DNA of 64,000 nt from an uncultured Bacteroidales bacterium. Lineage in GTDB: Bacteria; Bacteroidota; Bacteroidia; Bacteroidales; Paludibacteraceae. The DNA is taken from NCBI GenBank assembly GCA_902762355.1, contig CACWNR010000008.1, positions 1 through 64,000 on the forward strand, in the 5' to 3' direction. Positions within the stretch are counted from its first letter, which is position 1; each line of letters opens with the position of its first letter. The notes under the pieces are model-generated. The model was not told the DNA's origin. It saw nothing but the letters and a program-made list of their open reading frames with translations, and ran no database searches. The translations under genes were made by a program, and so were the position numbers. Shown in pieces: positions 34,981 to 42,951 of this stretch.

Positions 34981-35430
34981 ATGAAAAGTTTTTCGGAAAT
35001 GACCATCGCGTTGGCAAGTGACCACGCAGGTTTTGCGCTCAAGCAGAAAGTGCAGTTGTTCTTGGAGGACAACGGTGCTAAGGTAAAGGATTTTGGTTGT
35101 TATAGCACCGAGAGTTGTGACTATCCTGACTTCGCGCACCCCCTGGCAGAAGCCGTTGAGAAGGGTGAGTTTGAGTTCGGTATTGTGATTTGTTCGACAG
35201 GTAACGGTATCTGCATGACGGCGAACAAACACCAGGGCATCCGTGCCGCTTTGTGCTGGGAACCCCGATTGGCTGAATTGGCTCGCGCGCACAACAATGC
35301 AAATGTATTGGGTCTGCCGGCTAATTTCGTTTCCGCTGTTCAGGCACTGGATATCGTTCGTACCTTCTTCCAGACGGATTTCGAAGGCGAGCGCCACGAG
35401 CGTCGTGTCAACAAGATTGCGATCCATTAA
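34981..35430 (+). CDS. rpiB: Ribose 5-phosphate isomerase B
   Basis: 149 residues. Interconverts ribose 5-phosphate and ribulose 5-phosphate. ALASDHAGFALKQKV, DYPDFAHPLAEAVEKGEFE, CSTGNGICMTANKHQGIRAA and NNANVLGLPA are the family motifs, with the active-site Cys in ICSTGNG. Confidence 0.95.
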   Translation: MKSFSEMTIALASDHAGFALKQKVQLFLEDNGAKVKDFGCYSTESCDYPDFAHPLAEAVEKGEFEFGIVICSTGNGICMTANKHQGIRAALCWEPRLAELARAHNNANVLGLPANFVSAVQALDIVRTFFQTDFEGERHERRVNKIAIH

Positions 35431-36391
35431 ATATATAGGTTCGCGCGTGCGCAACGCGTGGCGTTGCTACGTTAGTTATGCACTGAGTCTCTTTGGCTCG
35501 GTGCGTATCGTTCATAGACCTATGTTTGTCTCCGTTGAGCCGGCGGCGATCTGTCAGTTGCATTGCCCGGAGTGTCCGGTGGGAACTCGTAAAGGCGAGC
35601 GTTTAGCGGATCGAGCTGAGCGGTTTATGTCACGCGAAGTGTGGGAGCGGGTGTTGGAACAGATAACGCCTTATGCGCACACGGTGCAGTTCTATTTTCA
35701 GGGCGAACCCCTCCTTCACAAAGACTTGCCCCGGATGATTAGCGAGGCGCACGAGCGGGGGCTCTATACGATCGTGAGCACGAACGCACAGGCGATGACA
35801 GCTCAGGTAGCAGAGGAACTGGTGAAAACGGGGCTGAGTAAGATCATCGTGTCGATGGACGGTTTGACGGAAGAGACGTATAAGGCGTATCGGGTAGGAG
35901 GAAGCCTCGAACAATGCATGTATGCATTGTCTTGGTTGAGAGAGGCGAAGAATCGCCTGCACGGTGGCACTACCATTGAGTTACAGTGCCTGCGTCTGCG
36001 CTCGAACGAACACGAATGGAATGAATTCAAAAAGCAGTACAAGGCACTCGGAGCGGACAGGTTAGTGTTCAAGACCGCGCAGTTGTACGATTACTCGAAC
36101 GGTCATCCCTTGATGCCTTCGGATGAGCGGTACAGCCGTTATACAAAGGGAGCGGATGGACTCTATCACCGCAAACCGATAGGACGCGGTTGTCTGCGCG
36201 TATGGAGCGGAGTGGTGATTACAACGACCGGAGAGGCCTTACCTTGCTGCTACGACAAGGCTCATGCGCATGCGTACGGGAATATTATGAAGGAGTCGTT
36301 GGAGACACTTTTCTGTAACGAGCGAGCGCTCGCCTTCCGCAAAGCCGCACTCAAACAAAGTCCGGATATATGCAAACAATGTTGGAAATAA
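35417..36391 (+). CDS. Radical SAM/SPASM protein
   Basis: About 325 residues. The radical SAM cluster motif CX3CX2C is CQLHCPEC; QGEPLLHK is the typical second motif; a C-terminal SPASM-like region has RGCLRVWSGVVITTTGEALP, CCYDKAHAHAYGN and CKQCW for extra Fe-S clusters. No ATG lies near a sensible start: TTG 35417 (overlapping rpiB) gives RSIKYIGSRVRNAW, GTG 35447 is an alternative. The long frame back to 35243 is rpiB shadow. Substrate unknown; related enzymes modify peptides or sugars. Confidence 0.82.
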   Translation: MRSIKYIGSRVRNAWRCYVSYALSLFGSVRIVHRPMFVSVEPAAICQLHCPECPVGTRKGERLADRAERFMSREVWERVLEQITPYAHTVQFYFQGEPLLHKDLPRMISEAHERGLYTIVSTNAQAMTAQVAEELVKTGLSKIIVSMDGLTEETYKAYRVGGSLEQCMYALSWLREAKNRLHGGTTIELQCLRLRSNEHEWNEFKKQYKALGADRLVFKTAQLYDYSNGHPLMPSDERYSRYTKGADGLYHRKPIGRGCLRVWSGVVITTTGEALPCCYDKAHAHAYGNIMKESLETLFCNERALAFRKAALKQSPDICKQCWK

Positions 36392-36978
36392 AAGCCATGG
36401 AGTTTGGTCCTTTTGCGACCAACACGTACGTCGTTTCCAATGAGACGGGGAACGCCCTGCTGATCGACCCTGCTTGTTCGAACCAGTATGAGCAACAGAC
36501 GCTTTATCGCTACGTGCAGGTGAACAATCTGAACATTCAGGCGATTATCGCGACGCACGGTCATTTGGATCATTTGTGGGGTGCGAAATGGGCTTGCGAG
36601 CAGTGGCATACGCCGGTGAAGATGCACGAAGCGGATATCCCGATGGCGCAGGCAATGCAGCAACAATACAACTTGTTCGGTATCCGTGCCACGGCCGAGT
36701 CCTTCCCCATAGAACCGCTTCCTGAGTCCATTCCTTTCTTTCAAGTGATTCATACGCCGGGACATACACCGGGTTCGATCTGTCTCTATCGACCGGAAGA
36801 CGAACTTCTGCTATCGGGCGACACCCTCTTCCGGATGGGGTATGGTCGAACCGATTTACCGGGCGGCGACATGAACACGTTGATAGCCTCCTTGCGGAAA
36901 TTATTAGACTTACCTCCTGCCACGCGGGTGTATCCGGGGCATGGTGATCCAACCACTATCGGTGCAGAAAAAAGGTAA
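36370..36978 (+). CDS. MBL-fold metallo-hydrolase (glyoxalase II-like)
   Basis: 202 residues. Zinc ligands THGHLDHLWG, HTPGHTPGSICL, LLSGDTLFRMGYGRTDLPGG and the terminal YPGHGDPTTIG. Closest in layout to small hydroxyacylglutathione hydrolase-like proteins. Overlaps the radical SAM gene by 22 nt, so co-translated. Confidence 0.88.
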   Translation: MQTMLEIKAMEFGPFATNTYVVSNETGNALLIDPACSNQYEQQTLYRYVQVNNLNIQAIIATHGHLDHLWGAKWACEQWHTPVKMHEADIPMAQAMQQQYNLFGIRATAESFPIEPLPESIPFFQVIHTPGHTPGSICLYRPEDELLLSGDTLFRMGYGRTDLPGGDMNTLIASLRKLLDLPPATRVYPGHGDPTTIGAEKR

Positions 36979-37034
36979 AGCAAGGCACTAAAATGTAGAA
37001 AAATTGACAAAAAAGGGTGAAAATAGTGCAAACT

Positions 37035-37066
37035 GGCATATACATTTGTATATGTCATTTTTTTTT
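37035..37066 (+). terminator. Terminator that contains the uxaC -33 element
   Basis: Nine-bp stem GGCATATAC (37035-37043) with GTATATGTC (37048-37056), loop ATTT, then a run of Ts. Same design as 12210-12237 with compensating stem changes. Confidence 0.85.
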
Positions 37067-37076
37067 ACTACCTTTG
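37045..37076 (+). promoter_or_regulatory. Promoter of the hexuronate operon, nested in a terminator
   Basis: -33 TTTG (37045-37048, loop of the terminator), 20 nt, -7 TACCTTTG (37069-37076). Confidence 0.75.
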
Positions 37077-37120
37077 TAGCGTGAAAAAACGCGCAATAAT
37101 CATTTAACTAAAAATATACT

Positions 37121-37169
37121 ATGAAGGTTCGTGCAAATTGAGTGTAAGCGGGCTTACGCAACTCGATTT
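37121..37169 (+). promoter_or_regulatory. Leader mini-ORF and hairpin before uxaC
   Basis: ATG at 37121 opens MKVRAN and stops at TGA 37139-37141, inside the 5' arm of a hairpin. AAATTGAGT (37135-37143) pairs with ACTCGATTT (37161-37169), including one U-G, and GTAAG (37144-37148) with CTTAC (37153-37157) around loop CGGG, leaving a GCA bulge. The U-G supports a plus-strand RNA. There is no T-tract, so translational or anti-termination control is more likely than intrinsic termination. Confidence 0.55.
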
Positions 37170-37205
37170 AGCCGAAGCTCCAAATTTTAAAATCTCTTTT
37201 AAAAT

Positions 37206-38621
37206 ATGAAAGCTTTCATGGACAAAGACTTCCTGCTGCAAACAGAGACGGCGCAGGAGTTGTATCACAATCATGCGGCCAAGATGCCGATTATCGATTA
37301 TCACTGTCACTTAATCCCGCAGATGGTTGCCGAAAATAAACGGTTCGAATCCATCGCACAGATCTGGCTCATGGGTGACCACTACAAATGGCGCGCTATG
37401 CGTTCGAACGGTGTAGATGAGAAATACTGCACCGGTAAGGACACCACTGACTGGCAAAAATTCGAGAAATGGGCCGAGACCGTGCCTTACACTTTCCGCA
37501 ATCCGTTGTACCACTGGACGCATCTGGAGTTGAAGACCGCTTTCGGTATCGAGGAGCGTCTGAACCCCGAGACCGCACGCGCTATCTATGACAAGTGCAA
37601 CGATCTTATCGCCAATGATCCGAAGTTCTGCCCGCAGGGGTTGATGAAGCACTATCATGTAGAACTCGTATGTACGACCGATGATCCGGCTGATAGTCTC
37701 GAGTGGCACAAGATGCTGAAGGACGATCCGAAAGCCGAGGTACGCATGTTACCGACTTGGCGTCCGGACGCAGGTATGAACATTGAGGCTGCTACCTGGA
37801 AAGCTTATATCGAGAAACTGGCTGCTGTAGCAGGCATGGAGATTCGTAATTTTGCTGATTTGGTTGCTGCGCTGCAGAAACGCCATGACTTCTTTGAGTC
37901 GATGGGCTGCCGTTTGAGTGACCACGGTATCGAGGAGTTCTACGATGAGCCGTACACCGACGCAGAGATCAATGCGATCTTCGAGAAAGCCCTCGCAGGA
38001 AAGGCGCTGAGCGCATATGAGATTCGTCAGTATAAGCACGCTTATCTGCATGCACAAGCTGAGATGGACTATGCTTCGGGTTGGACGCAGCAGTACCACT
38101 ACGGTGCGATCCGTAACAATAACAGCAAGATGTTTGCGCAACTCGGTGCAGACACCGGTTTTGACTCCATCGGTGAGTTCACGACCGCAAAAGCGATGAG
38201 TCATTTCCTCGATGAGATGAACAGCGAAGGACACTTGGCAAAGACTATTCTTTATAACTTGAACCCCTGCGCGAACGAAGTGATTGCTACCATGCTGGGT
38301 AACTTCCAAGACGGTTCTGTTCCCGGTAAGATCCAGTTCGGTTCCGGTTGGTGGTTCCTCGATCAAAAAGATGGTATGGAGAAGCAGATGATGGCGTTGA
38401 GTAACCTCGGTCTGTTGAGTCGCCTCGTAGGTATGTTGACTGACAGCCGTTCGTTCTTGTCTTATCCGCGTCACGAGTACTTCCGCCGCACGCTGTGTAA
38501 CATCCTCGGCAACGACATCGAGAACGGTATGATCCCGTACACCGGTTACGAGAAAGCCCGCGTTCAACAGATGGTAGAAGACATCTGCTACAACAATGCT
38601 AAAAACTATTTTAAATTCTAA
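37206..38621 (+). CDS. uxaC: Glucuronate isomerase
   Basis: 471 residues, normal length. Converts glucuronate to fructuronate (galacturonate to tagaturonate), the entry step for hexuronates. PIIDYHCHLIPQMVAENKRF metal-binding start, VCTTDDPADSLEWHK, SLRLPTWRPD-type (MLPTWRPDAGMN) and GSGWWFLDQKDGMEKQM. First gene of a catabolic operon with kdgK, kdgA and an exuT-like transporter; the intermediate uxaB/uxuA enzymes are not in the window. Confidence 0.96.
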   Translation: MKAFMDKDFLLQTETAQELYHNHAAKMPIIDYHCHLIPQMVAENKRFESIAQIWLMGDHYKWRAMRSNGVDEKYCTGKDTTDWQKFEKWAETVPYTFRNPLYHWTHLELKTAFGIEERLNPETARAIYDKCNDLIANDPKFCPQGLMKHYHVELVCTTDDPADSLEWHKMLKDDPKAEVRMLPTWRPDAGMNIEAATWKAYIEKLAAVAGMEIRNFADLVAALQKRHDFFESMGCRLSDHGIEEFYDEPYTDAEINAIFEKALAGKALSAYEIRQYKHAYLHAQAEMDYASGWTQQYHYGAIRNNNSKMFAQLGADTGFDSIGEFTTAKAMSHFLDEMNSEGHLAKTILYNLNPCANEVIATMLGNFQDGSVPGKIQFGSGWWFLDQKDGMEKQMMALSNLGLLSRLVGMLTDSRSFLSYPRHEYFRRTLCNILGNDIENGMIPYTGYEKARVQQMVEDICYNNAKNYFKF

Positions 38622-38627
38622 ATAATC

Positions 38628-39588
38628 ATGGCTAAAATTATTACTTTGGGCGAGATCATGCTCCGCCTCAGTCCGGAAGGACAAGATCGTTTCATTCAGT
38701 CTGATCATTTCCGTATCATCCCCGGTGGTGGTGAGGCTAACGTAGCTATAGATTGCTGTTAACTCGCTGCGTCGTTACGGTGTGAAGGACGATTACATCG
38801 TTCGTGGCGGTGACCGCGTAGGTCTGTACTACTGCGAGACCGGCGCTTCGATGCGTCCGTCGAAGGTCATCTACGACCGTGCTCACAGCGCTATCGCTGA
38901 GGCTGATCCGAAGGATTTTGACTTCGATAAGATCATGGAAGGTGCAGCATGGTTCCACTGGAGCGGTATCACGCCGGCTATCTCGGACAAGGCTGCTGAG
39001 ATTACCAAACTGGCTTGCGAGGCTGCAAAGCGTCACGGTGTAACCGTATCGGTTGACCTCAACTTCCGTAAGAAACTCTGGACGAGCGAGAAAGCTATCT
39101 CGATCATGCGTCCGTTGATGAAGTATGTCGATGTTTGTATCGGTAACGAGGAGGACGCAGAACTGTGTCTCGGCTTCAAACCCGATGCAGATGTAGAAGG
39201 CGGCGAGACGAACGCTGAGGGCTACAAGGGCATCTTCGAGCAGATGATGAAAGAGTTCGGCTTCAAGTATGTTGTTTCGACGCTCCGCGAAAGCTTCAGT
39301 GCTACGTTCAACGGCTGGAAGGCTATGATTTACAACGGTAAGGAGTTCTACCAGAGCAAGCGTTACGAGATCAACCCGATCATCGACCGCGTGGGCGGTG
39401 GTGACTCGTTCTCCGGCGGTCTGATCCACGGTATGCTCAAGTATCCGGGCGACCAGGCATCGGCTCTTGAGTTCGCAGTGGCAGCTTCGGCTCTGAAGCA
39501 CACCATCAACGGCGACTACAACCTCGTAAGCGAGGATGAGGTACTGAGCCTTGCAGGTGGTAACGCAAACGGACGAGTACAACGCTAA
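38628..39588 (+). pseudogene. kdgK: 2-keto-3-deoxygluconate kinase, internally deleted and frame-shifted
   Basis: The 5' frame (38628-38759) reads MAKIITLGEIMLRLSPEGQD and on to PGGGEANVAI, then stops at TAA. The other frame resumes at about 38744 (IAVNSLRRYGVKDDYIVRGG) and runs to 39588 with the kinase core SFSGGLIHGML after GGGD. The family segment normally between GGGEANVA and AVNALRRYGV, about 22 residues, is absent, so both a deletion and a frame change are needed to explain it. As written the product cannot be made in one piece from the ATG. The rest is highly conserved, so the damage is recent or an assembly error. Confidence 0.8.
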
Positions 39589-39593
39589 AGCTA

Positions 39594-39626
39594 AATTCAC
39601 AATTCACAATTCACAATTAGGAATTA
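39594..39626. repeat. TTCACAA tandem repeat before kdgA
   Basis: AATTCACAATTCACAATT-type repeat ending at the kdgA start codon. Confidence 0.75.
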
Positions 39627-40294
39627 TGGCAAAGTTCGATAAATTTCAGGTGATGGCCAAGATTAAGGCCGCTCCGATGGTTCCTGTGTTCTACCACAAA
39701 GATGTGGAGGTTTGCAAGAATGTGATTAAGGCTTGTTACGAAGGCGGCGTACGCGCGTTCGAGTTCACCAACCGTGGCGATTTCGCGCATGAGGTATTCG
39801 GCGAACTGAGCAAGTGGGTGGCAGTAGAGTGCCCGGACTTGGCGCTCGGTATCGGTAGCGTCGTAGATGCTCCGACCGCTTCGCTGTACCTCCAATTGGG
39901 CGCTAACTTCGTAGTGGGTCCGTTGTTCAACAAGGATATCGCAGTAGTCTGCAACCGTCGTTGCGTGACTTACTGTCCGGGTTGTCTCACTCCGAGTGAG
40001 ATCGGTCTGGCACAAGAGGTTGGCTGCGACTTCACGAAGGTCTTCCCTGGCGATGTAGTAGGTCCGAACCTTGTGAAGGGTCTGATGGCTCCGATGCCGT
40101 GGTCGAAGATCATGGTTACCGGTGGTGTGGCTCCGGAAAAAGAGAACCTCGAGAAATGGTTCGCTGCAGGTGTTTACTGCGTAGGTATGGGTAGCAAGCT
40201 CTTCCCGTCCGACAAGGTAAAAGCCGGCGACTGGAAGTACGTGACCGACAAGTGCAAAGAATGTTTTGAAATCATCGCGGCTTGCCGCAAATAA
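39626..40294 (+). CDS. kdgA: 2-dehydro-3-deoxyphosphogluconate aldolase
   Basis: 222 residues from ATG 39626; an upstream frame to 39551 translates the tandem repeat and is rejected. Class I KDPG aldolase: splits KDPG to pyruvate and glyceraldehyde 3-phosphate. [38 protein letters not shown], Schiff-base lysine in [13 protein letters not shown], and [11 protein letters not shown]. Confidence 0.95.
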   Translation: MAKFDKFQVMAKIKAAPMVPVFYHKDVEVCKNVIKACYEGGVRAFEFTNRGDFAHEVFGELSKWVAVECPDLALGIGSVVDAPTASLYLQLGANFVVGPLFNKDIAVVCNRRCVTYCPGCLTPSEIGLAQEVGCDFTKVFPGDVVGPNLVKGLMAPMPWSKIMVTGGVAPEKENLEKWFAAGVYCVGMGSKLFPSDKVKAGDWKYVTDKCKECFEIIAACRK

Positions 40295-40304
40295 ATGAAA
40301 AATT

Positions 40305-41756
40305 ATGAATGACGTTAAGAAAGCTGTCATGACCAACTGGCGTTGGGTCATGTGTGCGATGCTCTTCTTCGCCACTACGGTCAATTATATGGACCGCCAA
40401 GTGCTGTCCCTGACCTTCAAAGAGTTCATTCAACCCGAGTTCCACTGGACGGACTCCGACTACGGAACGATCACCGGTGTGTTCTCGATTGCGTACGCTA
40501 TCTTCTGCCTCTTCGCCGGTAAGTTCATCGACTGGATGGGCACGAAGAGAGGTTATCTCTGGGCGATTGTGATCTGGTCGTTGGGTGCTATCATGCACGC
40601 GGCCTGCGGTTTGGCTACCACATGGTTTGTGGACGGCGTAGACAGCGTAGCTGCTTTGCGTGCGGTAGAAGCCGGAAGTGCACTCGCTGCGACGATCTCG
40701 ATGGTGAGTGTGTATCTGTTCCTGGCTTGCCGTTTGATTCTTGGTCTTGGTGAGGCAGGTAACTTCCCTGCAGCTATCAAGGTGACGGCTGAGTATTTCC
40801 CGAAGAAAGACCGTGCGTTTGCAACCGCATTGTTCAACGCAGGTGCGTCGGTAGGTGCGCTGGCAGCTCCGGCTACTATCCCTCTGCTGGCAAAAGCGAT
40901 GGGATGGGAGTGGGCGTTCATCATCATCGGTGCGCTCGGTTTCGTATGGGCAGGTATCTGGATCTTTGTCTACGACAAACCGACCGAGAGCAAGCACGTG
41001 AATGCCGCAGAGCTCGAGTATATCCATCAGGACGAGAAAGAAGCTCCGAAAGAGGAGGTGAAAGAAGAAAAACAGATGTCGTTTGCTGAGGCTTTCAAGC
41101 ACAAACAGACCTGGTCGTTTGCGTTTGGTAAGTTCATGACCGACGGCGTTTGGTGGTTCTTCCTGTTCTGGGCTCCGGCTTATTTCCAGGATCAGTTCGG
41201 TATCAAGGCTTCTGACCCGCAGGGTATCGCGTTGATCTTCACGCTCTATGCGATCGTGACGGTAGTGTCCTTGTTTGGTGGTTACCTGCCGAAGATCTTC
41301 GTGGAGAAGAAAGGTATGGAACCGTACGCCGGTCGTATGCGTGCGATGTTGATCTTCGCGTTCTTCCCGATCTTTGCGTTGTTTGCTCAACCGCTCGGTG
41401 GCATCTATGGTCCGTGGGCAGTAGCGATCATCATCGGTATCGTAGGAGCCGCTCACCAGAGCTGGAGTGCGAATATCTTCTCGACAACGGGCGATATGTT
41501 CCCCAAATCGGCTGTAGCTACGATCACCGGTATAGGTGCGATGGCAGGTGGTGTAGGTTCGTTCCTGATCAACAAAGGATCGGGTATGCTCTTTACCCAC
41601 GCTGACAAGATGGGCGAGGCCTTCCAGTTCATGGGATTCAGCGGCAAACCGGCAGGATACATGATTATCTTCTGTATCTGCGCGGTGGCTTACCTGATCG
41701 GTTGGACGGTAATGAAAAGTCTTGTACCGAAATACAGTCCGGTAGTTGTGAAATAA
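40305..41756 (+). CDS. MFS hexuronate transporter (ExuT-like)
   Basis: 483 residues, about 12 membrane helices in two halves with a charged cytoplasmic loop (KEAPKEEVKEEKQMSF). NYMDRQVLSLTFKEF and GLGEAGNFPAAIKVTAEYFP followed by PKKDRAFATALFNAG are signatures of the anion:cation symporter/ExuT group. Operon position after uxaC and kdgA supports hexuronate import. Substrate not proven. Confidence 0.9.
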   Translation: MNDVKKAVMTNWRWVMCAMLFFATTVNYMDRQVLSLTFKEFIQPEFHWTDSDYGTITGVFSIAYAIFCLFAGKFIDWMGTKRGYLWAIVIWSLGAIMHAACGLATTWFVDGVDSVAALRAVEAGSALAATISMVSVYLFLACRLILGLGEAGNFPAAIKVTAEYFPKKDRAFATALFNAGASVGALAAPATIPLLAKAMGWEWAFIIIGALGFVWAGIWIFVYDKPTESKHVNAAELEYIHQDEKEAPKEEVKEEKQMSFAEAFKHKQTWSFAFGKFMTDGVWWFFLFWAPAYFQDQFGIKASDPQGIALIFTLYAIVTVVSLFGGYLPKIFVEKKGMEPYAGRMRAMLIFAFFPIFALFAQPLGGIYGPWAVAIIIGIVGAAHQSWSANIFSTTGDMFPKSAVATITGIGAMAGGVGSFLINKGSGMLFTHADKMGEAFQFMGFSGKPAGYMIIFCICAVAYLIGWTVMKSLVPKYSPVVVK

Positions 41757-41767
41757 TTGTAAAGAAT

Positions 41768-41959
41768 ATGGCTGAGAAAAAATTGAAACGCAGTGCCAAT
41801 AAGATGTTGGCAGGCGTATGTGCAGGCCTTGCTGAGTATTGGGATATAGATCCGACAGTTGTACGCGTAGTGTACGCAGCGCTGACCGTGTTCAGTGCCG
41901 GTTTTCCGGGCGTACTGCTCTATATCATCATGGCTCTGTTAATGCCTCAGGCTGAGTAA
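41768..41959 (+). CDS. PspC-domain small membrane protein
   Basis: 63 residues from ATG 41768 (the longer frame to 41702 overlaps the transporter and is rejected). LKRSANKMLAGVCAGLAEYW followed by DIDPTVVRVVYAAL is the PspC fold; one membrane helix to the end. In other bacteria PspC takes part in envelope stress; standalone copies are common in Bacteroidales. Overlaps aroC tail-to-tail by 13 nt. Confidence 0.88.
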   Translation: MAEKKLKRSANKMLAGVCAGLAEYWDIDPTVVRVVYAALTVFSAGFPGVLLYIIMALLMPQAE

Positions 41960-42876
41960 TTGACCAGAACTAAAGCGGTCATTGCTTCAACAACGGGCAC
42001 GGCGCGAGTGGCAACACACGCGTCGTGTCTTCCTTTTATGCCGGCCTTGGGTGTAGAAGGGGTAGGTTTGAAGACACAACGGAAGACGATTTCCGTGCCG
42101 TCGGAGATACCGCCGCTGATGCCACCGGAGATAGAATTGATTTCACTACCGGGTTGAGTGACGCCACCAAATCCGGTACCGTATTCAAAGCCTTTGCAGG
42201 CATTGATGCTCATCATGGCGAAGGCGAGATGGGCTTGCAGTTTGTCGAAGATCGGTTCACCTGTTCCGGCCGGCAGACCGTTGATACGGCATTCGATGAT
42301 ACCGCCGATCGAGTCTCCGTCTTTTTGGTAGGCGGCAATCGTGTCAGCAAATTTGGCTGGGTCGATCTCTGCACCTACTTGTATCAATTCCGCATGGATG
42401 CGGATGCCTTTGGCTGTCAGTTCTTGTTTGGCGATCGTTCCGGCAACAACTCGCGCAGCTGTCTCGCGCGCCGAGGCTCTACCGCCTCCACGCCAATCGC
42501 GAATACCGTATTTGAGTTCATACACCTTATCGGCATGCCCGATGCGATAGGTGTGCTTGAGATATTCGTAGTCTTCCGGTCGTGCATCTTTGTTCCTGAT
42601 AATGAACGCAATTGGAGTCCCTAAAGTGACACCATCCAGTACACCGGAAAGCCACTCGACTTCGTCGGGCTCGCGAAGGGCACGTTTAGAGGCGCCATTG
42701 GTTATTGGTGATTGGTCATTTGTTATTGGTCTGCCTGCGCGACGATTTAACTCCTCACGGATCATATCGAAGTTGATATGCAGCCCTGCGGGGACGCCAT
42801 CCAAGACACCTCCGATGGCCGCTCCATGCGACTCACCGAAACTCGTAAAGGTCCATTTTTCGCCAAATACATTCAT
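41947..42876 (-). CDS. aroC: Chorismate synthase, shorter than usual
   Basis: 309 residues from ATG 42876 (a longer frame to 42939 covers the promoter). Converts EPSP to chorismate using reduced FMN. SFGESHGAAIGGVLDGVPAG, YGIRDWRGGGRASARETAAR and GRHDACVATRAVPVVEAM are intact. It is about 50 residues shorter than Bacteroides homologues; the part before SGGISGGISDG is trimmed. In place of the usual region after NRRRPGQ it has RPITNDQSPITNG, encoded by a GGTTATTGGTGATTGGTCAT repeat at 42695-42730. Leaderless-type promoter. Confidence 0.9.
   Translation of the reverse strand: MNVFGEKWTFTSFGESHGAAIGGVLDGVPAGLHINFDMIREELNRRAGRPITNDQSPITNGASKRALREPDEVEWLSGVLDGVTLGTPIAFIIRNKDARPEDYEYLKHTYRIGHADKVYELKYGIRDWRGGGRASARETAARVVAGTIAKQELTAKGIRIHAELIQVGAEIDPAKFADTIAAYQKDGDSIGGIIECRINGLPAGTGEPIFDKLQAHLAFAMMSINACKGFEYGTGFGGVTQPGSEINSISGGISGGISDGTEIVFRCVFKPTPSTPKAGIKGRHDACVATRAVPVVEAMTALVLVNYSA
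42695..42730. repeat. AT-rich tandem repeat inside aroC
   Basis: TTGGTTATTGGTGATTGGTC-type repeat, in frame, giving PITNDQSPITN near the FMN-binding region. Confidence 0.75.
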
Positions 42877-42885
42877 AACTGGCCA

Positions 42886-42917
42886 CAAAATTACTAAAAT
42901 GTTTGCATATATGCAAA
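42886..42917 (-). promoter_or_regulatory. aroC promoter
   Basis: Minus-strand -33 TTTG (42914-42917), 20 nt, -7 TAATTTTG (42886-42893). ATG follows the -7 box by 9 nt. Palindrome TTGCATATATGCAA at 42903-42916 is shared with the opposite promoter. Confidence 0.8.
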
Positions 42918-42933
42918 AAAAATTGTAACTTTG
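42902..42933 (+). promoter_or_regulatory. Promoter of the 43-50 kb gene run
   Basis: -33 TTTG (42902-42905), 20 nt, -7 TAACTTTG (42926-42933). Confidence 0.8.
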
Positions 42934-42951
42934 CGCCAAATTTATGTAAAA

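Noticed and set aside
38744-38765. Programmed frameshift in kdgK
   Set aside because: About 22 conserved residues are missing as well, so a frameshift alone would not restore the protein.
40272-41600. 442-codon minus-strand ORF opposite the MFS transporter
   Set aside because: Composition is Arg/His/Thr-rich antisense of membrane helices; no family resemblance.
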